From the NCBI GenBank assembly GCA_040902225.1, contig JBBDXT010000002.1, positions 156,036 to 220,035 of the forward strand: a stretch of DNA of 64,000 nucleotides, in the 5' to 3' direction. Source of the DNA: Chloroflexota bacterium (GTDB taxonomy: Bacteria; Chloroflexota; Limnocylindria; QHBO01). The position numbers and the translations under genes are program-made. The notes under the pieces were generated by a model. That model was not told the DNA's origin. It made no database searches and worked only from the letters and a program-made list of their open reading frames with translations. Of this stretch, positions 1 to 7,974 are shown piece by piece (position 1 is the stretch's first letter; each line of letters opens with the position of its first letter).

Positions 1-1103
1 TCATAGCGCTGCGCCACGCGACGTGCACGGCGCGACATCGCCGCCAGGCGCGTCGGGTCGGAGAGGAGCGCCGTTATGGCACCGGCAAGCGAGGCCGGCG
101 TCGGATCGCATAGGAGCCCGTCGACGCCGTCTTCCACCAGGGCCGGAGCGGCGCTCATGGGGCTGCGCACCACGATGGGGACGGTGCCGCAGGCCTGTGC
201 CTCGGCCACGCTGATGCCGAATCCCTCGCGCGCCGACGGCATGACCAGGATGCGAGCCGCCTTCATCAGGCCGTACAGGCGTGAGCCATCGACGCGACCG
301 GTGAACGTGACTCGCTGCTGCAGACCGAGCCGGATCGCTCGCCCCTCGAGGGCGGCCCGCTCTGGCCCATCGCCGATCACCGTGCAGCGCAGGTCGGGAT
401 GGTCGCCGGCGAGGCTGTGGATCGCCTCGAGCAGGAGGTCGACCCGCTTCTCGTCGATCAGGCGTCCTACGAAGACAAGATCGGTCCCGGCAGGGGCCCG
501 GCGCGCTCTGCGGATCGCCGCGAGGTCGACGCCATTGCCCACGATCGTGTCCCGGCCGTCGACGTCGGGCAGGCCCATGCGCTGCGCCGTGAACGGGGAG
601 ACGGGGACACGCACGTCGCCGAGCCGGCGTGATCCCGCCTCGATGGCGCGAGCGACGCGCGCCACGACCGGGCGGTGCGGCAGGTAGTCGAGCCAGTGAT
701 CGCCCCAGAACTCGTGCCAGGTGGCGATCAGCGGGGTGCGCGTGGTACGGGTCGCCAGCCAGGCCGCGTACAGGGGCAGGTACGGAGTCGCCGAGCAATC
801 GACCACGTCCAGTCGCTGGCGCAGCAGGACCGGGAGCAGTCGGGCGCTGAAGGCGGCCGCCTCGCGCACGGTGCGCTTGCCGTCGGCTCCGTACAGGGAC
901 GGGGCACGGCCCACGCCATGCAGCGTGATCCCGTCCTCGACCACCTGTCTCGGCCCATCCCAGAACTGCCAGGTCAGGTAATGCACCTCGTGCCGCTCCG
1001 CCAGGCGCGAAGCGAGCTCGCGGTACCGCTTCTCGGCGCCGCCGGTGACGTACGGGTAGAGCGCGTCATACACGAGGCCGATGCGCAGGCCCGATCGGCT
1101 CAT
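1..1103 (-). CDS. Glycosyltransferase family 4 (GT-B), 3' end beyond window
   Basis: Probable GDP/UDP-sugar-dependent glycosyltransferase acting at the cytoplasmic membrane face in surface glycan synthesis. The reading frame starts at ATG 1103 and stays open to the window edge (367 codons visible), so the C-terminus is missing. The N-terminus reads IGLVYDALYPYVTGGAEKR, the usual GT4 acceptor-domain start with its GGAE loop. The C-terminal donor domain shows VFVGRLIDEKRVDLLLEA and the EX7E motif EGFGISVAE. Its ATG overlaps the TGA of the upstream GT2 gene (ATGA), so the two are probably translated together. Family is clear; the sugar and acceptor are not. Confidence 0.85.
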   Translation of the reverse strand, partial: MSRSGLRIGLVYDALYPYVTGGAEKRYRELASRLAERHEVHYLTWQFWDGPRQVVEDGITLHGVGRAPSLYGADGKRTVREAAAFSARLLPVLLRQRLDVVDCSATPYLPLYAAWLATRTTRTPLIATWHEFWGDHWLDYLPHRPVVARVARAIEAGSRRLGDVRVPVSPFTAQRMGLPDVDGRDTIVGNGVDLAAIRRARRAPAGTDLVFVGRLIDEKRVDLLLEAIHSLAGDHPDLRCTVIGDGPERAALEGRAIRLGLQQRVTFTGRVDGSRLYGLMKAARILVMPSAREGFGISVAEAQACGTVPIVVRSPMSAAPALVEDGVDGLLCDPTPASLAGAITALLSDPTRLAAMSRRARRVAQRY

Positions 1104-2269
1104 GGCGACTCGATGGTGACGATCAGGAAGCCCGCCATGCCCAGCTCAGCCCCGACGATCAGGAGCGTCTGGGCCAGCGCCGCCAGCTGCCCGCCCATCG
1201 CAAGGTGCGAGCTCGACGCCCACACGACGAAGAGCAGCCCGTCGATCAGCAGGCCGCTGAAGAAGAGCAGCGCCGCCAGCGCGAGGATCCACTCCAGGTG
1301 AAACCAGCGGCGGTAGAGATGGACCCAGCGGTCCTCCGTTCGCAGCCCGTGGGTCGCGCCGTACAGCTTGGCAACGACCCCCACCAGGACCGAATTGACG
1401 CCGATCGCCAGCAGGATCGTCCCGGCAAAGACCGGCTGCCAGCTGATCGAGCCGATCTCCACGCCGGCGGGCGCCACGAACGAGAGGACGGACGTGACCG
1501 CTCCCAGTCCGATCATGGCCAGGCCCGGCAGCGTGAACAGGAAGTCGGGCGCCGCCAGGAGCAGGTAGCGGATGTGGCGCCAGCCATCGCGGACCGTGTT
1601 CAGCTTGCTCTCGCCCTGGCGCACGGCGTAGGGAGCCGGGACCTCGGTGATGGTCATCCCGGCACGCGCCGCGCTGACGATCATCTCGGAGGCGAGCTCC
1701 ATCCCGCCCGAGCGCAGCTGCAGACGCTCCGGTACGCTGCGCCGGAAGGCGCGCAGACCGCTCTGGCTGTCGCCGATCCGAGTCCCGAAGAAGAGCCGGA
1801 TGACGAAGTTGATGATCGGGCTGCCGATGTATCGGTGCGCCCAGGGCATGGCGCCGCGTGAGATCCCGCCGGAGAAGCGGTTGCCGACGACCATATCGGC
1901 CCCATGCTTGAGCGGTTCGATCAGCGCCGATAGATCGCTGAAGTCGTAGGTGTCGTCCGAGTCGCCCATCACGATGAACTCGCCGCGCGCCTCGGTGAAG
2001 CCGCGCAGGTAGGTCTGGCCGTACCCGCGACGGCGCTCGTGCACCACGCGCGCGCCCGCCTCCTCGGCGAGCTCCACACTGCGGTCGCTGGAGCCGTTGT
2101 CGACCACGATCACCTCGCCCGACAGGCCGGCGCGCTCCAGCCAGCTGATCGCCTTGCGGACGCAGACCGCGACGGTCTGCTCCTCGTTGAGACACGGCAT
2201 GACGATCGAGACGTAGGGATCTGCAGGTGTGGCCGCGGCCTGGGCGGCAGCCAGCGTTGCTCCGTTCAT
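1100..2269 (-). CDS. Family 2 glycosyltransferase with C-terminal membrane domain (polyprenyl-phosphate sugar transferase type)
   Basis: 389 aa GT-A enzyme. Residues 20-30 carry the nucleotide-sugar fold start (YVSIVMPCLNEEQ), residues 55-62 VVDNGSSD, and the metal-binding acidic cluster GDSDDTYD lies at about 102-109. After residue 250 there are four hydrophobic segments, as in dolichyl/undecaprenyl-phosphate mannosyl or glucosyltransferases. The frame is open to 2323, but ATG 2269 is preferred because AGGAG lies a few bases upstream and the conserved domain begins shortly after it. It overlaps the GT4 gene by four bases; both likely build a cell-surface glycan. The exact sugar is not deducible. 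Confidence 0.88.
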   Translation of the reverse strand: MNGATLAAAQAAATPADPYVSIVMPCLNEEQTVAVCVRKAISWLERAGLSGEVIVVDNGSSDRSVELAEEAGARVVHERRRGYGQTYLRGFTEARGEFIVMGDSDDTYDFSDLSALIEPLKHGADMVVGNRFSGGISRGAMPWAHRYIGSPIINFVIRLFFGTRIGDSQSGLRAFRRSVPERLQLRSGGMELASEMIVSAARAGMTITEVPAPYAVRQGESKLNTVRDGWRHIRYLLLAAPDFLFTLPGLAMIGLGAVTSVLSFVAPAGVEIGSISWQPVFAGTILLAIGVNSVLVGVVAKLYGATHGLRTEDRWVHLYRRWFHLEWILALAALLFFSGLLIDGLLFVVWASSSHLAMGGQLAALAQTLLIVGAELGMAGFLIVTIESP

Positions 2270-2308
2270 CGGGCTCCTGTGGATGGGACGCAGGTGGGCA
2301 GAGATGGC

Positions 2309-2334
2309 GATGGCGCCCGTCACCGGGCGCCATC
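2309..2334 (-). terminator. Strong GC hairpin after the small secreted-protein gene
   Basis: Perfect 11-base inverted repeat (GATGGCGCCCG at 2309-2319 with CGGGCGCCATC at 2324-2334) around a 4-base loop. It sits about 20 bases past the stop codon of the 2354-2614 gene and before the start of the GT2 gene. There is no clear U-tract, so it may act as a processing or pausing hairpin instead of a classical intrinsic terminator. Confidence 0.6.
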
Positions 2335-2353
2335 GGTCAGGGCTTCGAGACCA

Positions 2354-2614
2354 TCAGTCCTTCTTGGGCTTCTTCCCCGCGGACAACTCGACGCTGGGGC
2401 AGTCGCCGTATTCGTCGGCCACTACGTCGCCATGGCGCTCGTGCGCCGGCATGGCGTTCAACGAGACGGTGATCTTCACGAACTTGTGATTTGCCCAATG
2501 GCAGATCGCCACCTTGCCTGCGTTGCCACCGGCGGCCACCGAGCTCACCGCGAAGATCGTGACGATGATGGCCGGGATGACGATGGCGACCATGAATCGG
2601 CGAATGTTGTGCAT
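2354..2614 (-). CDS. Small secreted protein with CHW...PAHxxHGD motif
   Basis: 86 aa. Residues 1-28 form a signal peptide (basic start, hydrophobic core, VSSVAAG cleavage region). The mature part carries ICHW at 37-40, PAHERHGD at 56-63 and a second Cys at 72, then a Lys-rich tail. The spaced Cys/His pattern recurs in small exported actinobacterial and Chloroflexota proteins of unknown role; metal binding or a disulfide between the two Cys is possible but inferred. AGGAG precedes the ATG. It stands alone, followed by a strong hairpin. Confidence 0.7.
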   Translation of the reverse strand: MHNIRRFMVAIVIPAIIVTIFAVSSVAAGGNAGKVAICHWANHKFVKITVSLNAMPAHERHGDVVADEYGDCPSVELSAGKKPKKD

Positions 2615-2692
2615 ACGGAGACTCCTGCGTACGGGTGCTCGGGTGTGGTGTTCCGACCGTAACGGCAGGGCTCGGATGAGGGCAATCCCTGA

Positions 2693-2726
2693 CCCCCCCG
2701 GACCTTGGGCCCCCCCGGACCTTGGG
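2693..2726. repeat. 17-base tandem duplication
   Basis: Two adjacent exact copies of a 17-base unit (CCCCCCCGGACCTTGGG) at 2693-2709 and 2710-2726, in the gap between the gene at 2354-2614 and the stop of the DinB-like gene. Probably a slippage duplication; no function can be assigned. Confidence 0.75.
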
Positions 2727-2764
2727 GCCTGTGCGGCGAGGCACCGCCCCCGGAGCTAGGGTGG

Positions 2765-3235
2765 CTAGCCCTGCGCCTCCAGCTCGTCGACCCACGCTTC
2801 GAGGCGCGGCAGGTGCTCGGCCAGGTGGTCAGGTCCGGCCTTTCGCAGCCAGAACTCCGCCGCGGGAGTGATCTCGGGCAGCTCCGACCAAGCACGGCGC
2901 AGCTCGGCCCGGGCCGAGGCGGCCTGGAGGTGGACCACGTCGAGCGGGATGTCGCGCATGGCGGCAAGGAACCGCTCGTTCTCGGCGTCCACGTCCAGCT
3001 CACCCTCACGGTACGTGCCGGCCGCGATCCGGCGCAGCATCTGCGCGCCCTCTGCCATCCAGGTCCCGAGGTGCGCCACCGCGTCCTTGGCGGTCCAGCC
3101 CTCACGGAAGTAGCCCGGCACCTCCGCCATCTCCGGCGTGATCCGGTACATCAGCGCATGGAGTCGCTGCCAGGCCTCCGCCTCCCCCTCAAGATCCCGC
3201 GATCTCGCCTGCTTGTCGCTCACCCTGTCGCCCAC
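2765..3235 (-). CDS. DinB/maleylpyruvate-isomerase-like four-helix protein
   Basis: 156 aa, all-helical pattern typical of the DinB / mycothiol-dependent maleylpyruvate isomerase superfamily: helix with GWTAKDAVAHLGTW near residue 46-59 (first metal His) and DHLAEHLPRLEAW near 134-146 (second and third His). These proteins are metal-dependent thiol S-transferase-like enzymes or uncharacterised hydrolases of the cytosol. A second member lies at 9540-10292. A GTG eight codons in (VSDKQ) is an alternative start. Substrate unknown. Confidence 0.7.
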   Translation of the reverse strand: MGDRVSDKQARSRDLEGEAEAWQRLHALMYRITPEMAEVPGYFREGWTAKDAVAHLGTWMAEGAQMLRRIAAGTYREGELDVDAENERFLAAMRDIPLDVVHLQAASARAELRRAWSELPEITPAAEFWLRKAGPDHLAEHLPRLEAWVDELEAQG

Positions 3236-3254
3236 AGCAGGATGATAGTCCGCG

Positions 3255-4103
3255 CTACCGAATCGGCCCTCCGCTGGACGGTCGCCGGCCCACTACCCGC
3301 ACCAGCGGCCGTCGCCAGACGAAGGCATCCGGCCGCAGCTCGCCCATCATCCGCAGCGCGACCGCCCGCAGCTGACCCCGTGACGCGCCATCCAGGCCCG
3401 CAAAGACCTCCCGATCAATCCAGTGTTCGAGCAGGTCCAGGTAGCTCTCGGGGGTGAACCGATGCTCCAGCCAGACATCCCGGGCGTGCACCTCGCGGAA
3501 CCCTGCGCGGCGGAACTCCGCGGCCGAGGCCGAGGCGGACGTGTAAGGGTGGACATCTCGATCGTCGGGTGGCGGGATGATCTGCAGCTCGTCGAGCGCA
3601 TCGGAGAAGGCCTCGTCCGGGACGAATCGGAGGTCGTCCTCCCGCCAGGTCAGGCACGCGAACCTGCCGCCCGGGCGCAGGACACGGAGCACCTCGCGCA
3701 GCGCTTGCGCTCGATTCGGTACGAGCTGGATCACGAAGGACGAGGTTGTGACGTCGACGCTGCCGTCCGCCAGGGGCATCCGGTCGGCGCTCGCGACGAC
3801 CGTTCTGAGGCGGGGCGCGAGCATTGGCGAGCGCCGCCTGGCGGCCTCGACCGCCAGCTCGAGCATGTGACCCGACGGATCGATGCCGACGACCCGAACG
3901 CCCGGCCAGCGCTCGAGGGCAGCCACCGCGAGGACGCCCGTCCCGGTGCCGAGGTCCAGCAGATCGAAGGGTGAGGGGTCTCCCCGCGGCACCTCGACGT
4001 CGTCGAGGACCTGGAGCGCTGCCGGAGCGATGATCGGGCCCCACCAGTCTCGATACGCCTCGGCGAACTCGTCGAAGATGCGCTCCGCCTCGTCAGCTTC
4101 CAT
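3255..4103 (-). CDS. Class I SAM-dependent methyltransferase
   Basis: 282 aa. Motif I LLDLGTGTGVLAVAAL lies near residues 47-62 and binds SAM. VVGIDPSGHMLELA is motif II, and VDVTTSSFVIQLVPN with LREVLRVLRPGGRFACLTW forms the motif IV-VI region of UbiE/Methyltransf_11-type enzymes. The substrate is not evident; the C-terminal 80 residues are variable. The gene starts 20 bases after the stop of the small upstream gene (4124-4378) and may share its transcript. Confidence 0.8.
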   Translation of the reverse strand: MEADEAERIFDEFAEAYRDWWGPIIAPAALQVLDDVEVPRGDPSPFDLLDLGTGTGVLAVAALERWPGVRVVGIDPSGHMLELAVEAARRRSPMLAPRLRTVVASADRMPLADGSVDVTTSSFVIQLVPNRAQALREVLRVLRPGGRFACLTWREDDLRFVPDEAFSDALDELQIIPPPDDRDVHPYTSASASAAEFRRAGFREVHARDVWLEHRFTPESYLDLLEHWIDREVFAGLDGASRGQLRAVALRMMGELRPDAFVWRRPLVRVVGRRPSSGGPIR

Positions 4104-4123
4104 GTGCGCAACCGGGACCTCGG

Positions 4124-4378
4124 CTACGAGCTGCGGGCACGGCGTCTGCGCGGGAACAGATCGCTGATCGGGAAGCTCCGCTCGAGCCGGTCGGCGATGG
4201 AGTGGAGATAGTCCGCCTCACCATGCGGCGGGAGATCGTCGGTGGTCGACCGCCTGACCAGGTCCTGGAGATCGACCGGTTGCCTCGACCCCGACGCCTG
4301 CTGGGCCTCCACCTCCCGGGCCAGCGCGGAGAGGATCGCCCTCGCCTGCACGAAGGTCTCGTCATCGACGGTGTACAT
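4124..4378 (-). CDS. Hypothetical 84-residue protein
   Basis: Starts at ATG 4378 with AGGAG shortly upstream (the frame is open further but lacks a better start). Mostly helical and charged; ends in an Arg-rich stretch PRRRRARSS. No family recognised. Divergent from the acetamidase-like gene (83-base shared promoter gap) and followed 20 bases later by the methyltransferase, so probably a two-gene operon. Confidence 0.5.
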   Translation of the reverse strand: MYTVDDETFVQARAILSALAREVEAQQASGSRQPVDLQDLVRRSTTDDLPPHGEADYLHSIADRLERSFPISDLFPRRRRARSS

Positions 4379-4460
4379 GGGTGGCTCCTGTGCGCCAGTC
4401 CCCGTGGTTCGGCCTGATCCTACCGCCTGGATCGCGCGGTTCGGGATTAACATCGCGGCG

Positions 4461-5399
4461 ATGGACATACCCCAGCCGTCCGTGCACATCCGTCGTGACC
4501 AGTTCCACCTGGCCTGGGACCGCTCGATCGAGCCGATCGCGACCGTCGCCAGTGGCGATGTCGTGGAGATCGACGCCCTGGATGCGTCCGGCGGCCAGAT
4601 CACCAGGGATTCGACCGTCGCCGACCTCGCCAATCTCGACTTCTCCCGGGTCGACCAGGTCAATGGACCGATCGCCGTCGAGGGCGCCGAGCCGGGCGAT
4701 ACGCTGGAGATCGAGCTGCTCGAGTTCGTGCCCGCGGACTGGGGCTGGACGGCGAACATCCCCGGCTTCGGGCTGCTGGCGGAAGACTTCACCGAGCCCG
4801 CCCTGCGCATCACCCGCCTGGCCGAGGGGATGGCGGAGTTCCTGCCCGGCGTGCACATCCCGCTCGCCCCATTCTGCGGGGAGCTGGGGGTCGCGCCGCC
4901 GACGGATGGAGCCCATTCGACGATCCCACCGGACGTGTTCGGCGGCAACATGGACACCCGTCACCTGACGGCGGGGACGAAGCTCTACCTCCCCGTCTTT
5001 GCGCCCGGCGGCCGCTTCTCGCTGGGCGACGGGCATGCGGCCCAGGGCGACGGCGAGGTGTGCGGCACGGCCATCGAGACTCCGATGCGGGCGCGCGTGC
5101 GCCTGTCGGTGCGCAAGGACCTGCATGTCACCGCCCCAGAGTTCCTGACCCCGGGTCCGCTGGCACGAGGGACCAACACCGGTGCGTACTACGCCACCGA
5201 TGGCGTGGGCCCCGACCTGATGACCGCGGCGCGGGACGCGGTGCGGCGCATGATCGACTACCTCGGCCGCGAGCACGGTCTCGATTCGATCGACGCCTAC
5301 CTGCTCTGCAGCGTGGGCTGCGACCTGAAGATCAGCGAGATCGTCGACGCGCCGAACTGGATCGTGACCGCCCACTGCCCGCTCTCGATCTTCGGATAG
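4461..5399 (+). CDS. Acetamidase/formamidase family protein
   Basis: 312 aa, matching the FmdA/AmdA family that hydrolyses short-chain amides to ammonia and the acid. Visible family features: DLANLDFSRVDQVNGPIAVEGAEPGD split around residues 55-80, the APFCGELGVAP block near 133-143, GGNMDTRHLTAGTKLYLPV split around 162-180 (metal-site region), and the GDGHAAQGDGEVCGTAIE stretch near 190-207. Starts at ATG 4461, because upstream in-frame sequence lacks family similarity and overlaps the divergent gene. Likely cytosolic nitrogen scavenging. Confidence 0.85.
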   Translation: MDIPQPSVHIRRDQFHLAWDRSIEPIATVASGDVVEIDALDASGGQITRDSTVADLANLDFSRVDQVNGPIAVEGAEPGDTLEIELLEFVPADWGWTANIPGFGLLAEDFTEPALRITRLAEGMAEFLPGVHIPLAPFCGELGVAPPTDGAHSTIPPDVFGGNMDTRHLTAGTKLYLPVFAPGGRFSLGDGHAAQGDGEVCGTAIETPMRARVRLSVRKDLHVTAPEFLTPGPLARGTNTGAYYATDGVGPDLMTAARDAVRRMIDYLGREHGLDSIDAYLLCSVGCDLKISEIVDAPNWIVTAHCPLSIFG

Positions 5400-5724
5400 C
5401 TGCGCGCCTCAACCCACGCGACGCTCGCAGCACAAATATTCGCTCCGCGCATGAAATCGCGCCGGAAGCTTCCTTCCCGTGACGCCTCATTCCGACGACG
5501 AATGACACGGCACCGGAAGCCGGTCATCGGTGCGTTTCTATGCTCCCCGCGAATGGCTTGGCGGCGCGTGCGCTTACGCCCGGCGTACGCAAGAGCCAAC
5601 CTGGGTCCAACACGCTGGGCTCTTGCCCCAGATTTACGCTGAGCGCACATCACCGGTCCGCCATCACCCTGAAGAGTACGGGACGGCCGAGCTGTCCGAG
5701 CCCGATGCTAGAGTTTCTGCACCG
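5400..5724. other. Intergenic region, no gene seen
   Basis: 325 bases without a convincing coding frame. It holds an 8-base inverted repeat (CAAGAGCC at 5590-5597, GGCTCTTG at 5618-5625) with a 20-base loop, and near its end the promoter of the next gene. Base composition is slightly more AT-rich than neighbouring genes. Confidence 0.5.
5706..5714 (+). promoter_or_regulatory. Extended -10 promoter, leaderless type
   Basis: TGCTAGAGT matches the extended -10 pattern TGnTAnnnT and ends 10 bases before ATG 5725, so transcription should start at or within a few bases of the start codon. The same pattern occurs before 7975 and 53204. Confidence 0.5.
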
Positions 5725-6291
5725 ATGACCGAGGAGCAGACCCAGGCCGATTTCCATCAGATCGCCCGAGAACGTGGCGTTCGCAGCGTGCACGTCGCGT
5801 GGCACACGGAGTATGTCTCCGCGTCCCAGATCGGCTGGCGGATCGCCGAGCTGGACCGCGAGGTGCGTCGCGCCGCCGTCGACCTCCAGACGGACGGGAG
5901 CGCCAGGGTGCGACCGCCGCAGGAGGGCGGTCTCGCCTTCGTGGACGCGGCTCCGGGATCGGCCGACATCCTGTTCGAGGTCTTTGGCTTCGTTCGCGAC
6001 GTCCTTGCCTCGGATGCCGTGCGCGTGCTGCTGACCGCCATCGGCCTCACCGGCGCCATCGCCAACGTGTGGGGATTCGTGTTCAAGGATCGGGATCCCC
6101 TGCATGGAGTGACCGGCCGCCAGGTCCTGGAGATCCTGCGCGAGTACCAGGCGCTCCAGGCGCCGCCGGAGGGGGCCGACCCGATCGGGGCTCCGCCCAC
6201 GGAGGCTGATCCCTCGGTCATCAGGATCTCGATCCTGGTCGAGCACGAGGACGATTCGCGCTCGGTGCTGATCGTCGAGATGAGCCGCTGA
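5725..6291 (+). CDS. Hypothetical protein with one membrane-like segment
   Basis: 188 aa, no family recognised. N-terminal half is mixed alpha/beta; residues about 98-121 (VRVLLTAIGLTGAIANVWGF) are hydrophobic; a Pro-rich linker (PPEGADPIGAPPTEAD) follows and the C-terminus ends in beta-like sequence. ATG 5725 is chosen because a -10 box lies 10 bases upstream. The stop is 4 bases before the start of the downstream amidohydrolase, so they are co-transcribed. Function unknown. Confidence 0.6.
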   Translation: MTEEQTQADFHQIARERGVRSVHVAWHTEYVSASQIGWRIAELDREVRRAAVDLQTDGSARVRPPQEGGLAFVDAAPGSADILFEVFGFVRDVLASDAVRVLLTAIGLTGAIANVWGFVFKDRDPLHGVTGRQVLEILREYQALQAPPEGADPIGAPPTEADPSVIRISILVEHEDDSRSVLIVEMSR

Positions 6292-6295
6292 GGAT

Positions 6296-7942
6296 ATGCC
6301 GGCCGCCGACCTCGTCCTGCTGGGTGCGACCGTCGAGCCGATGACGCCTGTTGCAGGTCGGGCGCCCGATGCGCTGGCCGTCACCGACGGGCGGATCAGC
6401 GCGGTGGGCGGGAGGGCCGACGTCGAGCAGCTCATCGGCGCCGCCACGCGGGTCATTCGCCTGGACGGCGAGACACTCCTCCCCGGCTTCCAGGATGCTC
6501 ACATCCACCCCCTTCAGGGCGAGCTGACCGTCATGCAGTGCGACCTCAGCGAGCTCAGTGCGGACCAGTTCGACGATGCCATCCGCGCTTATGCGGCGCG
6601 GCACCCCGAACGCGCGTGGATCGTCGGGGCAGGCTGGTCCGTCACCGACTTCCCCGATGCGGCGCCTCGACGAACAGACCTGGATGCGCTTGTCCCCGAC
6701 CGTCCGGCATTCCTGTGGAGCCGCGACGGCCACTCGGCCTGGGTCAACTCACGGGCGCTCGACCTGGCGGGGATCTCGGTGGCGACGCCGGACCCCGTGG
6801 GAGGGGCAATCGTCAGGGATCCTGACGGCTCGCCAAGCGGGACACTGCGCGAGGGGGCGGAATCACTGGTGGAGGAGCTGGTGCCACCGCTGAGCGCGGA
6901 GGAGCATGCGACCGCGCTGGCGTCGGTTCAGCGACGCCTCCACGCCCTGGGGATCACCGCCTGGCAGGACGCATCGGTCTATGACTCCGGCGCCTGTGCG
7001 CGACAGCTGGAGGCGTATCGCGCGGCGGCCGGGGCGGGCAGCCTCCAGGCACGCGTGGTGGCGGCCCTCTTCTGGGATCCGCGTCGTGGCCTGGAGCAGG
7101 TCGAGGGGTTTGTGGAGCAGTCCGTGTCGGCTGGCAATGGCCGGCTTCGCGCCGCAACCGTGAAGATCTGGGTCGACGGCGTGATCGAGGGGCTCACCGC
7201 CGCGATGCTCGACCCATACCTGGACGAACGCGGCCAGGCGACCGATAACCGGGGCATGGCGCTCGTTCCGCCGGAGGCCCTGCGCGAGGCCGTGATCGCC
7301 CTGGACCGCGCGGGGCTGCAGGTGCATCTGCACGCCATCGGCGACGCGGCGGTGCGCAGCGCACTCGACGCCATCGAAGCGGCGCGCCAGGCCAACGGGC
7401 CGTCGGATCAGCGGCATCACATCGCGCACATCCAGCTCATTCACCCGACTGACCTTCCCCGTTTTGCGGCCCTGGGCGCGACCGCCAACATGCAGCCCAT
7501 CTGGGCCTGCCACGAGCCAACCATGGACCAGCGCACGATCCCGTTCCTGGGACCCGAGCGCACGACCTGGCAATACCCCTTCGCAAACCTCATGAAGCAC
7601 GGCGCGCGCCTGGCGGCAGGCAGCGACTGGCCCGTCACGAGCGCCAACCCGATGCAAGAGATCGAAGTGGCCATGACGCGGGTCGACTTCGGCGCGCGTG
7701 ACGGAAGTCCGTTCCTCCCCGATGAGCGCCTCAGCCTGGACCAGGCGTTGGCCGCCTTCACCATCGGCTCGGCGTACGTCAACCACCTGGATGCCGAGAC
7801 CGGCTCGCTCGAGGTCGGCAAGCTCGCCGACCTTGCGCTCCTCGACCGGAACCTGCGCGATTTCGGCGCGGGTCCCATCGGCGAGGCGAAGGTGCTCGCC
7901 ACCTGGGTGGAGGGTCTCGAGGTCTTTGCGCTGCCGATCTGA
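6296..7942 (+). CDS. YtcJ-like metal-dependent amidohydrolase
   Basis: 548 aa, amidohydrolase family 3. Metal-site HxH is in FQDAHIHP (H69, H71); KIWVDGVIEG carries the strand-4 carboxylated-Lys equivalent, HLHAIGDAAVRSALD and HIAHIQLIHPTD the strand-5/6 His, and AAGSDWPVTSANP the strand-8 Asp. Cytosolic hydrolysis of an amide, ester or cyclic imide bond; the substrate is not predictable in this family. A paralogue lies at 22991-24625. Translationally coupled to the upstream hypothetical gene (4-base gap). Confidence 0.85.
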   Translation: MPAADLVLLGATVEPMTPVAGRAPDALAVTDGRISAVGGRADVEQLIGAATRVIRLDGETLLPGFQDAHIHPLQGELTVMQCDLSELSADQFDDAIRAYAARHPERAWIVGAGWSVTDFPDAAPRRTDLDALVPDRPAFLWSRDGHSAWVNSRALDLAGISVATPDPVGGAIVRDPDGSPSGTLREGAESLVEELVPPLSAEEHATALASVQRRLHALGITAWQDASVYDSGACARQLEAYRAAAGAGSLQARVVAALFWDPRRGLEQVEGFVEQSVSAGNGRLRAATVKIWVDGVIEGLTAAMLDPYLDERGQATDNRGMALVPPEALREAVIALDRAGLQVHLHAIGDAAVRSALDAIEAARQANGPSDQRHHIAHIQLIHPTDLPRFAALGATANMQPIWACHEPTMDQRTIPFLGPERTTWQYPFANLMKHGARLAAGSDWPVTSANPMQEIEVAMTRVDFGARDGSPFLPDERLSLDQALAAFTIGSAYVNHLDAETGSLEVGKLADLALLDRNLRDFGAGPIGEAKVLATWVEGLEVFALPI

Positions 7943-7957
7943 TTGAGCCCCGGCCCC

Positions 7958-7966
7958 TGTTACGCT
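7958..7966 (+). promoter_or_regulatory. Extended -10 promoter, leaderless type
   Basis: TGTTACGCT fits TGnTAnnnT and ends 8 bases before GTG 7975; transcription would start at the start codon itself. Confidence 0.5.
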
Positions 7967-7974
7967 GACCGTAC

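Noticed and set aside
1-798. A 265-codon minus-strand frame at the window start
   Set aside because: It is an Arg/Pro-rich shadow of the glycosyltransferase, whose real frame, with clear GT4 motifs, runs from 1103 to the edge.
5590-5625. 8-base inverted repeat as terminator of the acetamidase-like gene
   Set aside because: It lies about 190 bases beyond the stop, has a 20-base loop and no U-tract, so evidence is too weak to name it a terminator.
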